Below, piece after piece: positions 33,583-41,991 of a stretch of 64,000 bases of DNA (its first letter is position 1; the number at the start of each line of letters is the position of its first letter). The notes beneath the pieces are model-generated. The model searched no databases. It saw nothing but the letters and a program-made list of their open reading frames with translations, and was not told the DNA's origin. Position numbers and translations under genes: made by a program. The DNA is taken from the NCBI GenBank assembly GCA_002298925.1, contig DBMM01000028.1, forward strand, positions 20,315 to 84,314. Reading direction: 5' to 3'. Origin of the DNA: Geobacter sp. UBA698 (GTDB lineage Bacteria; Desulfobacterota; Desulfuromonadia; Geobacterales; Pseudopelobacteraceae).

Positions 33583-34923
33583 CTACCGGCTGAATCCGGC
33601 CTGCTTGACCGCTTTTCGCCCCTGCCGCAACGGGGATTCTCCGAAAACCGTGCGCGGCAACCCCAACTGGTCAAGTTCTCCTTCCCCAAAGAGCCGAATC
33701 ACACCGAACTGGCCATCATAGCCTGACTGTCGCAAGACTCGACCGGCACGCATGCGTGCCACGGCCTCACCCAGCACAGGCGACCAGCTGACGATCTCTT
33801 CCAGGGGAACGTGCAACAGCAGGTTGAATTCCGAACCGAAACGCCCGATGACCCGAGCGTACTGGCCCAGAACCTCCTTTGAGGAAGGCCCGACACCGGC
33901 AATATCACTGATCACTTCCGGCAGCGGCAGCAGGCTGAAAACCTGCGGCGCCTGCGGCCCGTACAACGGTTGCCGGCGATCGGCCAATTCCATGACGCGG
34001 TGCTGCACACCCACGGTCAGCGCCTTGCCGCACAGCGGACAGAGCGCCCCCAGGCGCCTCGTTTCCTCGGGGTCGAGACAGAGCTGGCAGGCGCGGTGTC
34101 CGTCCAAGTGGTATTTGCCCTCCTCCGGGAAAAATTCCACCGTTCCGCGGAAGGTCTCCAGGTGATTGCCGCGAATGGCATCCCGCAGCGAAAAAAAATC
34201 CAGTTCGGCGGAGAACAGATTGGCTTCCCGCCCCAGCTTGGAAGGTGAATGGCAGTCGGAATTGGAGATCAGGCTGAAGCGGTCCAGGGCCGAAATCAGG
34301 CGGTTCATGTCCGGGTCCGACGAGAGGCCGGTCTCCAAGGCGAAAACCTGGTCGGTCAGGTCGCCGAAACACTCCTCGATATGATTGAAGCCGGAACGGG
34401 AGCCGAACAGCGAAAACCAGGGGGTCCAGATGTGGGCCGGCACCAGGTAACCGCCCGGCGCCAACTCCAGCACCAGCTCCAGCAGATCCCGGCTGTCCAG
34501 CCCCAGGATGGGACGGCCGTCGGAAACGATATTGCCGATACCGGCCAGCCTGGTATTGATCCGCTCGGCACTGGCGAAGTCCGGAACATAGAGCAGATTG
34601 TGGACCTTGCGCAGGGCGCCGTGGCGCTTGTAGATGCAGCTGATCTCGGCCGAGAGCATGAAACGGACCGGGCCGGGAGCCGCTGTCACGCCCGGCAGCA
34701 CCGCTGGTATGCCAGCCTCGTCTTTGAGACGGAACAGCCCAGCTTCAGCCGGCAGCAGCTGCTCCCGCAGCTGTCGCAACCAGAGCGGGTGGGTAAAATC
34801 ACCGCTGGCCAGCACCTGAATGCCCTTGACCCGCGCCCAGGCGACCAGGCCGGCCAGGGTACTTTCCCGGCTGGTGGCACGGGAATAGGGCGAGTGGATA
34901 TGCAGATCGGCAATGTAGTCCAT
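33583..34923 (-). CDS. Endonuclease Q-family PHP-domain nuclease
   Basis: 446 residues. PHP metal ligands are visible: DLHIHS (D6, H8, H10), ASGDFTHP (D42), AEIS (E93), PAHIWTP (H164) and SDCHSPS (D223, H225). A zinc ribbon C279-C282-C295-C298 (CQLC...CPLC) follows, then a C-terminal helical helix-hairpin-helix-like part (EVISDIAGVGPSSKEVLGQY). This order matches the EndoQ/TIGR00375 family, in which Thermococcus EndoQ nicks DNA 5' of deaminated bases such as hypoxanthine and uracil. Bacterial members are less studied and often labelled UvrD-like, which is wrong for this domain set. Activity here is inference. Confidence 0.8.
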   Translation of the reverse strand: MDYIADLHIHSPYSRATSRESTLAGLVAWARVKGIQVLASGDFTHPLWLRQLREQLLPAEAGLFRLKDEAGIPAVLPGVTAAPGPVRFMLSAEISCIYKRHGALRKVHNLLYVPDFASAERINTRLAGIGNIVSDGRPILGLDSRDLLELVLELAPGGYLVPAHIWTPWFSLFGSRSGFNHIEECFGDLTDQVFALETGLSSDPDMNRLISALDRFSLISNSDCHSPSKLGREANLFSAELDFFSLRDAIRGNHLETFRGTVEFFPEEGKYHLDGHRACQLCLDPEETRRLGALCPLCGKALTVGVQHRVMELADRRQPLYGPQAPQVFSLLPLPEVISDIAGVGPSSKEVLGQYARVIGRFGSEFNLLLHVPLEEIVSWSPVLGEAVARMRAGRVLRQSGYDGQFGVIRLFGEGELDQLGLPRTVFGESPLRQGRKAVKQAGFSR

Positions 34924-35013
34924 GGGTGACGCTATCCTAACAGAATAAGCAACTGCGGTGAAGCCTAATCCGTTGACAAACTGAGGGGATAGACCGTAAA
35001 CTCTTAAACTCCT

Positions 35014-35496
35014 ATGATCAGTAAAGAGAAACTAAAACAAAAATTCAAAACCATCATGTCCCTGGACAGCCATCCGGGGCATATCGCGGCCGGCTTTGCC
35101 GTGGGCACCTTCATCAGTTTCACCCCCTTTTTCGGCCTGCATACCCCCCTGGCAATTGCCGCGGCATTCATCTTCCGACTCAACAAGGTCACCTGCATCA
35201 CCGGAGCCTGGATCAACACCCCTTTTACGGTGGTTCCAGCCCTGGTGGCCAGCTACAATATCGGCCGTTTTTTGCGAGGTAAACCGACCAGGGATCTGGT
35301 ATTAAAGAATCTGGATTGGCATTCTCTCCAGCCCTATGCCAAATCACTTCTGCTGGGGAGCTCGATTGTCGGATTCGTGGCTGCCGTGGCTGCCTATTTC
35401 ATCTGCTACTGGCTGGTGGTGGCCTTCAGGCGCAAGGATGTTGCCTTGAAGGAGATCACGCGGGAGATGGAAGAGGTCGGGGAAGAGCTGGATTAA
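35014..35496 (+). CDS. DUF2062 membrane protein
   Basis: 160 residues with three or four hydrophobic segments (HIAAGFAVGTFISFTPFFGLHTPLAIAAAFIF; GSSIVGFVAAVAAYFICYWLVVAF). The conserved GxFISFTPFxGxHT...N pattern is the DUF2062 signature; the family is membrane-embedded and of unknown function. It is divergent from the EndoQ-type gene and closed by a strong bidirectional hairpin. The start is the ATG at 35014; the ribosome site is weak. Confidence 0.85.
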   Translation: MISKEKLKQKFKTIMSLDSHPGHIAAGFAVGTFISFTPFFGLHTPLAIAAAFIFRLNKVTCITGAWINTPFTVVPALVASYNIGRFLRGKPTRDLVLKNLDWHSLQPYAKSLLLGSSIVGFVAAVAAYFICYWLVVAFRRKDVALKEITREMEEVGEELD

Positions 35497-35510
35497 AACA
35501 AGACAGGATA

Positions 35511-35554
35511 CACAAAAAGAAGGGCGGGTTGCGCAACCCGCCCTTCTTTTTGTG
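35511..35554. terminator. Bidirectional terminator, DUF2062 / pit
   Basis: 21-bp perfect stem with core AAGGGCGGGTTG/CAACCCGCCCTT, flanked by A and T runs on both sides, centred between two convergent genes. Confidence 0.9.
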
Positions 35555-36556
35555 TTATTTACCCAGAAGCGGGCTCAAGACCTGATAGGTCAGATAGGCC
35601 ATCAGGGCCGATGCGGGGATGGTCAGAATCCAGGCCACCAGGATACGCTTGGCCACGTTCCAGTTGACGGCGTTCAAACGCTTGGAAAGGCCGACTCCCA
35701 GGATGGCGGAGGTGATGACATGGGTGGTGCTGGTGGGCATGCCCATGGCCGAAGCCCCCAGAATGACGCCGGCCGAGGCGGTTTCCACGCAAAAACCGTG
35801 TACCGGCTGCAGCTTGACAAAATCACTGCCGACAGTCTTGATGATCCGCCAGCCCCCGGCGGCAGTACCCAGCGCCATGGCCGTGGCGCAGGCCACCATT
35901 ACCTCCCAGGGCACGACAAATGTTTTCAGGAATCCGTAACTGACCAGGGCCAGGGTGATGACACCCATGGATTTCTGGGCATCGGCGGTTCCGTGGGAAA
36001 AAGCCATGAAAGCCGCCGAAACAACCTGCAGTCGCCGGAAATTCTTGTTAAGGGGGCCCGGTGACTTATTGCCGAAAACCCGGTAGATGATCATCATGAA
36101 GATGAAGCCGATCAGTGTTCCCAGCAACGGAGAGATCAGCAGGGCCAGAATGATTTTTTTGAGTCCGGCCCACTTCAGGGCACTCAGACCGGCATGGGCA
36201 AAGACCGACCCCATGATGCCGCCGATGATGGCGTGGGAGGAGGAAGACGGCAGGCCGTAATACCAGGTCACCAGGTCCCAGATAATTGCGCCGCTGACGC
36301 CGGCCAATACCACCATCTGGGTGATATTGGAGCTGTCCACGATCCCCTTGCCGATTGTGCCGGCCACTTTGGTCGATATCATGGCGCCGGCAAAATTGAG
36401 CCCGGCCGCCATGATGATGGCGCCCCTGACGGAGATTGCCCGGGTTGAAACGCAGGTGGCGATGGCGTTGGCCGTGTCGTGGAAACCGTTGATATAGTCG
36501 AAGAGAAGCGCCGCCAGGATGACCAGGCAGAGCATCACAAGGGCCGGATCAAGCAT
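35555..36556 (-). CDS. pit: Low-affinity inorganic phosphate transporter, Pit family
   Basis: 333 residues with about ten membrane segments. The two Pit signatures are seen: YINGFHDTANAIATCVSTRA near the N-terminus, and TTHVITSAILGVGLSKRLNA in the C-terminal half. It is a proton- or metal-phosphate symporter of the inner membrane. It overlaps the DUF47/PhoU-like gene upstream by 8 bases, so the two are cotranslated. This pairing is the classic partner arrangement for Pit. Confidence 0.95.
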   Translation of the reverse strand: MLDPALVMLCLVILAALLFDYINGFHDTANAIATCVSTRAISVRGAIIMAAGLNFAGAMISTKVAGTIGKGIVDSSNITQMVVLAGVSGAIIWDLVTWYYGLPSSSSHAIIGGIMGSVFAHAGLSALKWAGLKKIILALLISPLLGTLIGFIFMMIIYRVFGNKSPGPLNKNFRRLQVVSAAFMAFSHGTADAQKSMGVITLALVSYGFLKTFVVPWEVMVACATAMALGTAAGGWRIIKTVGSDFVKLQPVHGFCVETASAGVILGASAMGMPTSTTHVITSAILGVGLSKRLNAVNWNVAKRILVAWILTIPASALMAYLTYQVLSPLLGK

Positions 36557-37169
36557 TTTTCACCACCACGCTTTCAAGAATATTGGCCGCGTCTTCGCAC
36601 TTGTCGGTGGCCCTTTCCAGCGTCTCATAGATCTCTTTCCACTTGATCAGCTGGATCGGATCCTTTTCCTCATCAAAAAGACGGCTGATGGCCTCGCGGG
36701 ACACGCGGTCCGCTTCGTTTTCCAGGGCATTGATCTCGACGCAGGCCGCGAAGATCTGGTCGTTGGTCTTTTTGCCCAGCATGGCCACCGCCTTATCGAC
36801 CGCATAGCAGGACTGCAGAATGATGAAGCCCAGTGACTTGGCTTCGGGCGGAATGGACTCCACGTTGTACATGATGACCCGTGCGGCACAGGCGTCGATC
36901 AGATCAAGGATATCGTCCAGCTTGGAGGCCAGGGCATAGATGTCTTCCCGGTCCAGCGGCGTGACAAAAGTCTTGTTAAGTTTCTGGATGATTTCGTGGG
37001 TAATGGAATCCCCCTTGTGCTCCACATCCTTGATCTTGCGCTGGCTTTCAGCCGGATCAGCAAAGTCGTCAAGCATTGCCTTGAGCAGCTTGGCCCCTTC
37101 AATAATGTTGCTGGTCATATCCTTGAACAGCAGAAAGAATTTTTCTTCTTTGGGCATAAGTCCAAACAT
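36549..37169 (-). CDS. DUF47 (PhoU-like) phosphate transport regulator
   Basis: 206 residues from the ATG at 37169 behind CGGAGGA; the longer frame is not supported. All-helical PhoU-like protein (FKDMTSNIIEGAKLLKAML; KDVEHKGDSITHEIIQKLN; DREDIYALASKLDDILDLID), with the E/DxxxD metal-binding patterns of the family. It probably controls or chaperones the Pit transporter encoded next in the operon. A GTCACA-N4-TGTGAC palindrome lies about 75 bases upstream. Confidence 0.92.
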   Translation of the reverse strand: MFGLMPKEEKFFLLFKDMTSNIIEGAKLLKAMLDDFADPAESQRKIKDVEHKGDSITHEIIQKLNKTFVTPLDREDIYALASKLDDILDLIDACAARVIMYNVESIPPEAKSLGFIILQSCYAVDKAVAMLGKKTNDQIFAACVEINALENEADRVSREAISRLFDEEKDPIQLIKWKEIYETLERATDKCEDAANILESVVVKNA

Positions 37170-37241
37170 GCGGTCCTCCGAGTGATGCAATTTATGATAT
37201 TGGAATAAACTGCACATTAATAACATACTTTTCAAAGCCTG

Positions 37242-37257
37242 TCACAGAAATGTGACC
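37242..37257. promoter_or_regulatory. 16-bp palindrome in the divergent phoU-like/uppP region
   Basis: GTCACAGAAATGTGAC, a perfect 6-bp inverted repeat with a 4-base centre. It lies between the DUF47-pit operon and uppP, which diverge, and could be an operator for either. The regulator is unknown. Confidence 0.45.
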
Positions 37258-37369
37258 TTTCTGCCACCTGACTGAGGGCAACGTTTTCTGCCGTAAGGTT
37301 TTATGCCGTATTGCCTTTGCCGCTTTCTTGCAGTATCTTCAGCCATCCCAATTGAAAGAGGAAGTACCC

Positions 37370-38191
37370 ATGAATCTGCTTCACGCCCTGGTGCTCGGCG
37401 CCGTTCAGGGCTTCACCGAAGTCCTCCCCATCAGCAGTTCCGCCCACCTGATCCTGATCCCCTGGCTGCTGAAATGGCCCGAATCCGGGCTGACCTTTGA
37501 CGTGGCCCTGCACCTGGGCACCTTCCTCGCCCTGGCAGCCTATTTCCGACAAGACATCATTGAAATGTTCTCCTCATTCTTCGAGGCCCTTGCCAGCCGT
37601 TCTCTGAACACCCCTGCCAAACGGCTGCCGTTCCTGATCATTGCCGCCACCGTACCGGCGGCCATAGTGGGCAAGCTGTTCGAGCACCAGGTTGAAGACA
37701 TCTTCCGATCCAACCCGCTGCTGATCGCCGTTTTCCTGATCGTGTTCGGCATCCTGCTGGGGGTCGTCGATATCGCCGGCCGCAAACGAAAGGGCCTGGA
37801 CGAAATTCAGCCGGCAAGCGCCATGACCATCGGCCTGATGCAGTGCCTGGCCCTGATTCCGGGCGTATCCCGCTCGGGCATCACCATCACCGCCGGCCTG
37901 ATGTTGGGCTTCACCCGCGAGAGCGGGGCCCGCTTCTCGTTTCTGATGTCGCTGCCGATCGTGGCCGGGGCAGCCCTGCTCAAGATGCTGCACCTGCTGA
38001 AGCACGGCATCCCGGCCGGCGAAGGGGTGCCGATGCTGGTCGGCATCGTCACCTCGGCCGTGACCGGCTATATCAGCGTGGCCTTCCTGCTGAAATTTGT
38101 GCAGAAGCGGAGCCTCTCCCCCTTTGTCTGGTATCGGGTCATCGCGGGGGGAGTCGTGATTTCGGCCATCTTGTCGGGCTTCAAGGGGTAA
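37370..38191 (+). CDS. uppP: Undecaprenyl-diphosphatase
   Basis: 273 residues from the ATG at 37370 behind AGAGGAAG; the longer frame is rejected. It removes a phosphate from undecaprenyl pyrophosphate so the lipid carrier can recycle for peptidoglycan and LPS. Seen: the BacA/UppP active-site motifs EVLPISSSAHLILIP and PGVSRSGITITAGL, with about seven membrane helices. Confidence 0.95.
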   Translation: MNLLHALVLGAVQGFTEVLPISSSAHLILIPWLLKWPESGLTFDVALHLGTFLALAAYFRQDIIEMFSSFFEALASRSLNTPAKRLPFLIIAATVPAAIVGKLFEHQVEDIFRSNPLLIAVFLIVFGILLGVVDIAGRKRKGLDEIQPASAMTIGLMQCLALIPGVSRSGITITAGLMLGFTRESGARFSFLMSLPIVAGAALLKMLHLLKHGIPAGEGVPMLVGIVTSAVTGYISVAFLLKFVQKRSLSPFVWYRVIAGGVVISAILSGFKG

Positions 38192-38228
38192 GATTCAGGC
38201 ATACCAGCAGGTTGTTCAGGGGGGATCT

Positions 38229-38924
38229 ATGACGGGCGGCATCAGGGAGTGGCCGGAGGATGAGAGACCGCGGGAAAAGATGCACAGGCAGGGCGCGGCC
38301 AACCTGACCAACGCCGAGCTGCTGGCGCTGATCATCCGCACCGGCGACACCGCCACCGGGAAGAGCGCCATTGACCTGGGCCGGGACCTCATCAGCCATT
38401 TCGGCGAAAACCTGCGTGAGCTGGGCAGCGCCGATATATCCGAGATCACAGCCATCAAGGGTATCGGGCCGGCCAAGGCAACCGGCATCAAGGCGGCCTT
38501 CACCCTGTCAGCGCGTTTCCAGGCCCGCAAACTGGAGCTGCTGGACCGCTTCACCTCACCCCGCCAGGTCTTCGACTACTTCCACCACGAATTCCGCGAC
38601 AGCCGCAAGGAATATTTTCTGGTACTGCTCTTGGACGGCAAGAACCGCATCATCCGCCGGGTACAGGTCTCGGAAGGCTCCCTCAACCAGAGCATCGTCC
38701 ACCCCAGAGAAGTATTCATCCCGGCGGTCAAGGAATCGGCCGCCGCCATGATCCTGGTCCACAACCATCCCACCGGCGACCCGGCCCCCAGCCCGGAGGA
38801 CATCGCCATCACCCGCCGCCTGAAGGAAGCCGGCGAGATCATGGGGATCAAGGTGCTGGATCACATCATCATCGGGGATGGGGAGGACGCCTATCTCAGT
38901 TTCGTGGAGCGGGGTTTGCTGTAG
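38229..38924 (+). CDS. radC: RadC/JAB-domain protein
   Basis: 231 residues. The N-terminal helix-hairpin-helix part (EITAIKGIGPAKATGIKAAF) is followed by a JAB1/MPN-type metal domain with the motif VHNHPTGDPAPSPEDIAIT (HxH..D ligands) in the C-terminal half. A role in DNA repair or competence-linked processing is usually assumed but weakly proven. It follows uppP by about 35 bases and may share its transcript. Confidence 0.9.
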   Translation: MTGGIREWPEDERPREKMHRQGAANLTNAELLALIIRTGDTATGKSAIDLGRDLISHFGENLRELGSADISEITAIKGIGPAKATGIKAAFTLSARFQARKLELLDRFTSPRQVFDYFHHEFRDSRKEYFLVLLLDGKNRIIRRVQVSEGSLNQSIVHPREVFIPAVKESAAAMILVHNHPTGDPAPSPEDIAITRRLKEAGEIMGIKVLDHIIIGDGEDAYLSFVERGLL

Positions 38925-38926
38925 GG

Positions 38927-40336
38927 TCAGCCAAGTACCACCAGCGCCTCGTCCGCGGCTTTTTGTGCCGCAGCCACACAGTCGTTCAGGCCGATGCCGC
39001 GGTAGGAGTTGCCGGTCAGGATCAGGCCGGGGTGAGACTTCAGCAGCTCAGCCAGCGCCTCCAGCCGTTTGCCGTGGCCGACGGTGTACTGCGGGATGGC
39101 CTGCGGGTGCCGGAAGATCCTGACAAAGGACGGCTCGGCAGTTATATGCATAGTCGCTTTCAGATCCTTTTTGACCCGCGCAGTAACCTCATCATCACTC
39201 AGTTTGACATACTCCGGAAAACAGGCGCCCCCCATCATGCTGCGCAACAGCACCTTGCCGGTCGGGGCCCGGTTCTCGAACATGCTGGAATCCCACAGGG
39301 TCCCGAGGGTACTGCACCCCTCCTTCTTCGGAATCAGGTAGCCGAAGCCATCCAGCGGGTGGGTGATACGGTCGCGCTCGTAACCGAAACAGATCACCGT
39401 CATGCTGGCGTAGGGGATCTGCCGCAGAACGCCGGAAATTCCGCCATCCAGCCCGGCCAGCATCTCCGCTGCCGCAAAGGCCGGCGAGGCTACAATCACC
39501 AGATCGGCCTCCTGCTGGGAGCCGTCGGAGCATTTTACGCGGTAGCCGCCACTGCCAGGCTTTTCAACCGCCGTAACCGCAATCCCCGGCTTGACGATGC
39601 CCCCCAGCGAATCGGCCAGAGCATCCGCAAGATACTGGATCCCCTCGCGGAACGAGGTCAGCACGCCACCCGGTCCGGCGGCGCTGGAAACCACCTTGCC
39701 CGCGGCCATATCCCTTTTCTTCTGCTTGGCCAGCATGATCATGGCCCTGACCAGCCCGCCGTACTCGCTTTCCAGTTCGGCGATACGCGGAAAGCAGGAG
39801 ACCAGCGACATGGTTTCGGGATCGCCGGCAAAGATGCCGGAAACCATCGGCGCGATCAACTTGTCCAGCGCCTCCTGGCCCAGGCGGCGGCGGCCGAAAT
39901 CGGCCAGGGTCTCGTCAATTCCAGCCGGCGCAGAGGCGATAAAGGGTGTCGGCTCCAGGGCCAGGCGCAGCTTGCCGGGCCAGGAGATCAGGCGGCTCTT
40001 GAGGAAAGACGGAGCGCCTTCCGGCAGTCGGTGCAGTTCGCCACCGGAATAGATAAAGCGCTTGCGGGCGTTGTCATTGCTGCGGTGCAGGTTCTGCTCG
40101 ACTCCGATGGCGCGGCACAGGTCGAGGGTCTGGGGCTTGCTGTCCAGAAAGCCGTTGGGCCCCCATTCGCAGGTATAGCCATCCGCTTTAATGCTCCAGA
40201 TCTTGCCCCCCAGCCGCTGTTCCTTTTCCAGCAGAACCAACTCCAGCTCGACACCGGCCTGACGGGCCTTATCCCGCAACAGCCAGGCCGTGGACAGTCC
40301 CGAAATGCCGCCACCGACAACGACCACCTTTTTCAT
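38927..40336 (-). CDS. hemY: Protoporphyrinogen/coproporphyrinogen oxidase (HemY-type flavoprotein)
   Basis: 469 residues. N-terminal FAD-binding motif VVVVGGGISGLSTAWLL; then the amine-oxidase-like segment GGKIWSIKADGYTCEWGPNGFLDSKP and C-terminal LTGNSYRGIGLNDCVAAA. It oxidizes protoporphyrinogen IX (or coproporphyrinogen III) late in heme synthesis and uses O2 in characterised enzymes, so its acceptor in an anaerobe is an open point. It converges on radC with only 2 bases between stop codons. Confidence 0.9.
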   Translation of the reverse strand: MKKVVVVGGGISGLSTAWLLRDKARQAGVELELVLLEKEQRLGGKIWSIKADGYTCEWGPNGFLDSKPQTLDLCRAIGVEQNLHRSNDNARKRFIYSGGELHRLPEGAPSFLKSRLISWPGKLRLALEPTPFIASAPAGIDETLADFGRRRLGQEALDKLIAPMVSGIFAGDPETMSLVSCFPRIAELESEYGGLVRAMIMLAKQKKRDMAAGKVVSSAAGPGGVLTSFREGIQYLADALADSLGGIVKPGIAVTAVEKPGSGGYRVKCSDGSQQEADLVIVASPAFAAAEMLAGLDGGISGVLRQIPYASMTVICFGYERDRITHPLDGFGYLIPKKEGCSTLGTLWDSSMFENRAPTGKVLLRSMMGGACFPEYVKLSDDEVTARVKKDLKATMHITAEPSFVRIFRHPQAIPQYTVGHGKRLEALAELLKSHPGLILTGNSYRGIGLNDCVAAAQKAADEALVVLG

Positions 40337-40433
40337 GCGATATCCTCTCTGGTATCCATTCTGTTATCGGGTCGATACTACGTTCGCCACATGCGGCTGT
40401 CAAGGCATACGCCGTCCACGACCTTGATAACAT

Positions 40434-40450
40434 CCTTGCTTTGGAATCGG
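40434..40450. repeat. End fragment of the 31234 repeat element
   Basis: CCTTGCTTTGGAATCGG matches 16 of 17 bases of the right end at 31352-31368. No other part of the element is recognisable around it. Confidence 0.35.
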
Positions 40451-40498
40451 AATTACATTACAACCAAACCGTTAATCCGTTACTGAAAGGTGAACATC

Positions 40499-41422
40499 AT
40501 GGCCCAGAGTGATTATTACAAGATCCTCGGCGTGGACAAGAAAGCCACAGCCGAAGATATCAAGAAAGCCTTCCGCAAGCTGGCGGTCAAGTACCACCCC
40601 GACCGGAATCCGAACGACAAATCCGCAGAGGACAAGTTCAAGGAGATCAACGAGGCCTACGCCGTGCTGTCCGATCCCCAGAAGAAAGAGCAGTACGACA
40701 CCTTCGGCTCCAGCGGCTTTCATAAACAGTACAGCCAGGAAGACATCTTCCGGAATTTTGACTTCGGCAACGCCTACAAGGATATGGGGGGCGGCTTTGG
40801 AGGGGGTGGGGCCGAGGACATCTTTTCGCGCCTGTTCGGCGGAGGCTTCGGTGGGGGATTCGGACGGGGCGCCGGACGGGGCGGTTTCCGGGCCGGTCCC
40901 CAGAAGGGAAGCGACCTGGAGATGGAAACCGATATCAGTTTCCGCGACGCGGTGCTGGGGGCCGAAAAGGTGGTGGCCTTCCGCCGCAACGGCCAGCGCG
41001 AGGAGCTCAAGGTCAGGATTCCGGCCGGCGTGGACAACGGCAGCAAGGTGCGCATCAGCGGCAAGGGGGGCCAAGGGGAGGGGGGCGGACCGGCCGGCGA
41101 CCTGTTCCTGATCATCCGGGTTCTGCCTGACCCGGTCTTCAGCCGCGACGGCGGCGACCTGTTCGTGGAACGCCCGATCCCGTTTTCAGCCGCCTGTCTG
41201 GGCACCTCCCTGGATGTGCCGACGCTGGAGGGGGACAAGCGCATCAAGGTTCCGGCCGGCATCCAGCCCGGCACGAAGATCAGGCTGAAAGGGTACGGGG
41301 TGAAACCGCCGGGATCAAATGCCAAGGGCGATCTCTACGTGAAGATCAACGTGCATGTTCCGGAATCCCTGAACGGGGAGCAAAAGAAACTGGTGGAAGA
41401 GTTGGCGAAAAAGGGGATCTGA
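40499..41422 (+). CDS. cbpA: DnaJ-class J protein (CbpA type, no zinc finger)
   Basis: 307 residues from the ATG at 40499 (AAAGG upstream; an in-frame GTG three codons earlier is less likely). J domain 1-~70 with the HPD motif (KYHPDRNP) that stimulates Hsp70; then a Gly/Phe-rich stretch (GGGFGGGGAEDIFSRLFGGGFGGGFG); then the two C-terminal substrate-binding domains (KVRIPAGVDNGSKVRISGKG; KIRLKGYGVKP). It lacks the CxxCxGxG zinc repeats of true DnaJ. Cytosolic co-chaperone. Confidence 0.93.
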   Translation: MAQSDYYKILGVDKKATAEDIKKAFRKLAVKYHPDRNPNDKSAEDKFKEINEAYAVLSDPQKKEQYDTFGSSGFHKQYSQEDIFRNFDFGNAYKDMGGGFGGGGAEDIFSRLFGGGFGGGFGRGAGRGGFRAGPQKGSDLEMETDISFRDAVLGAEKVVAFRRNGQREELKVRIPAGVDNGSKVRISGKGGQGEGGGPAGDLFLIIRVLPDPVFSRDGGDLFVERPIPFSAACLGTSLDVPTLEGDKRIKVPAGIQPGTKIRLKGYGVKPPGSNAKGDLYVKINVHVPESLNGEQKKLVEELAKKGI

Positions 41423-41431
41423 ATCAGAACC

Positions 41432-41457
41432 GCTCCCCTCCCGCCGGGGAGGGGAGC
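41432..41457. terminator. GC-rich hairpin between cbpA and ispF
   Basis: GCTCCCCTCC with its complement around a short loop, at the end of two convergent genes. A T-rich tract (41478-41488) is more than 20 bases away, so the terminator strength is uncertain. Confidence 0.5.
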
Positions 41458-41488
41458 TAACGCGATGGAACGTCACTAATTTTTTTTA

Positions 41489-41962
41489 TTATTTCTTGAC
41501 CAGCAGCACCACGGCGTGGGCCGCGATCCCTTCGCCCCGGCCGCTGAATCCAAGCCCCTCCTCGGTGGTGGCCTTGACATTTACCTGTTCCACCACCGCA
41601 TTCAACACCCGGGCGATGTTCGCGCGCATTGTTTGGATATGGGGCGCCATCTTCGGTTTTTGGGCGATGATGGTCGCATCCAGGTTGCCCAGACAGTAGC
41701 CGCGGCTGTCGGCCACCCCCATGACGTGGGCCAGCAGATGCATGCTGTCGGCCCCCTTGAAGGCCGGATCGCTATCCGGGAAATGCTTGCCGATATCACC
41801 TTCGCCAATGGCTCCCAGAATGGCATCGGCAACGGCATGCAGCAGAACGTCGGCGTCCGAGTGCCCCAGCAGTCCCTGCTCCCAGGGGATATCCACCCCC
41901 CCCATGATCAGTTTTCTCCCCTCCACCAGCCGGTGCACGTCATAACCGTGTCCTATGCGCAT
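41489..41962 (-). CDS. ispF: 2-C-methyl-D-erythritol 2,4-cyclodiphosphate synthase
   Basis: 157 residues, the family length, behind AAGGAG. The N-terminal GHGYDVHRL gives the zinc ligands (D and H), and HSDADVLLHAVADAILGA the third. It cyclizes CDP-ME 2-phosphate in the non-mevalonate isoprenoid pathway, as expected for this group. No ispD is adjacent. Confidence 0.97.
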   Translation of the reverse strand: MRIGHGYDVHRLVEGRKLIMGGVDIPWEQGLLGHSDADVLLHAVADAILGAIGEGDIGKHFPDSDPAFKGADSMHLLAHVMGVADSRGYCLGNLDATIIAQKPKMAPHIQTMRANIARVLNAVVEQVNVKATTEEGLGFSGRGEGIAAHAVVLLVKK

Positions 41963-41991
41963 ATCCAGACTCCTTCCTGTTGACGGTTATT

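Noticed and set aside
38963..40486. 507-residue plus-strand frame opposite hemY
   Set aside because: Opposite a well-supported flavoprotein gene with FAD motif; no recognisable domain or start site.
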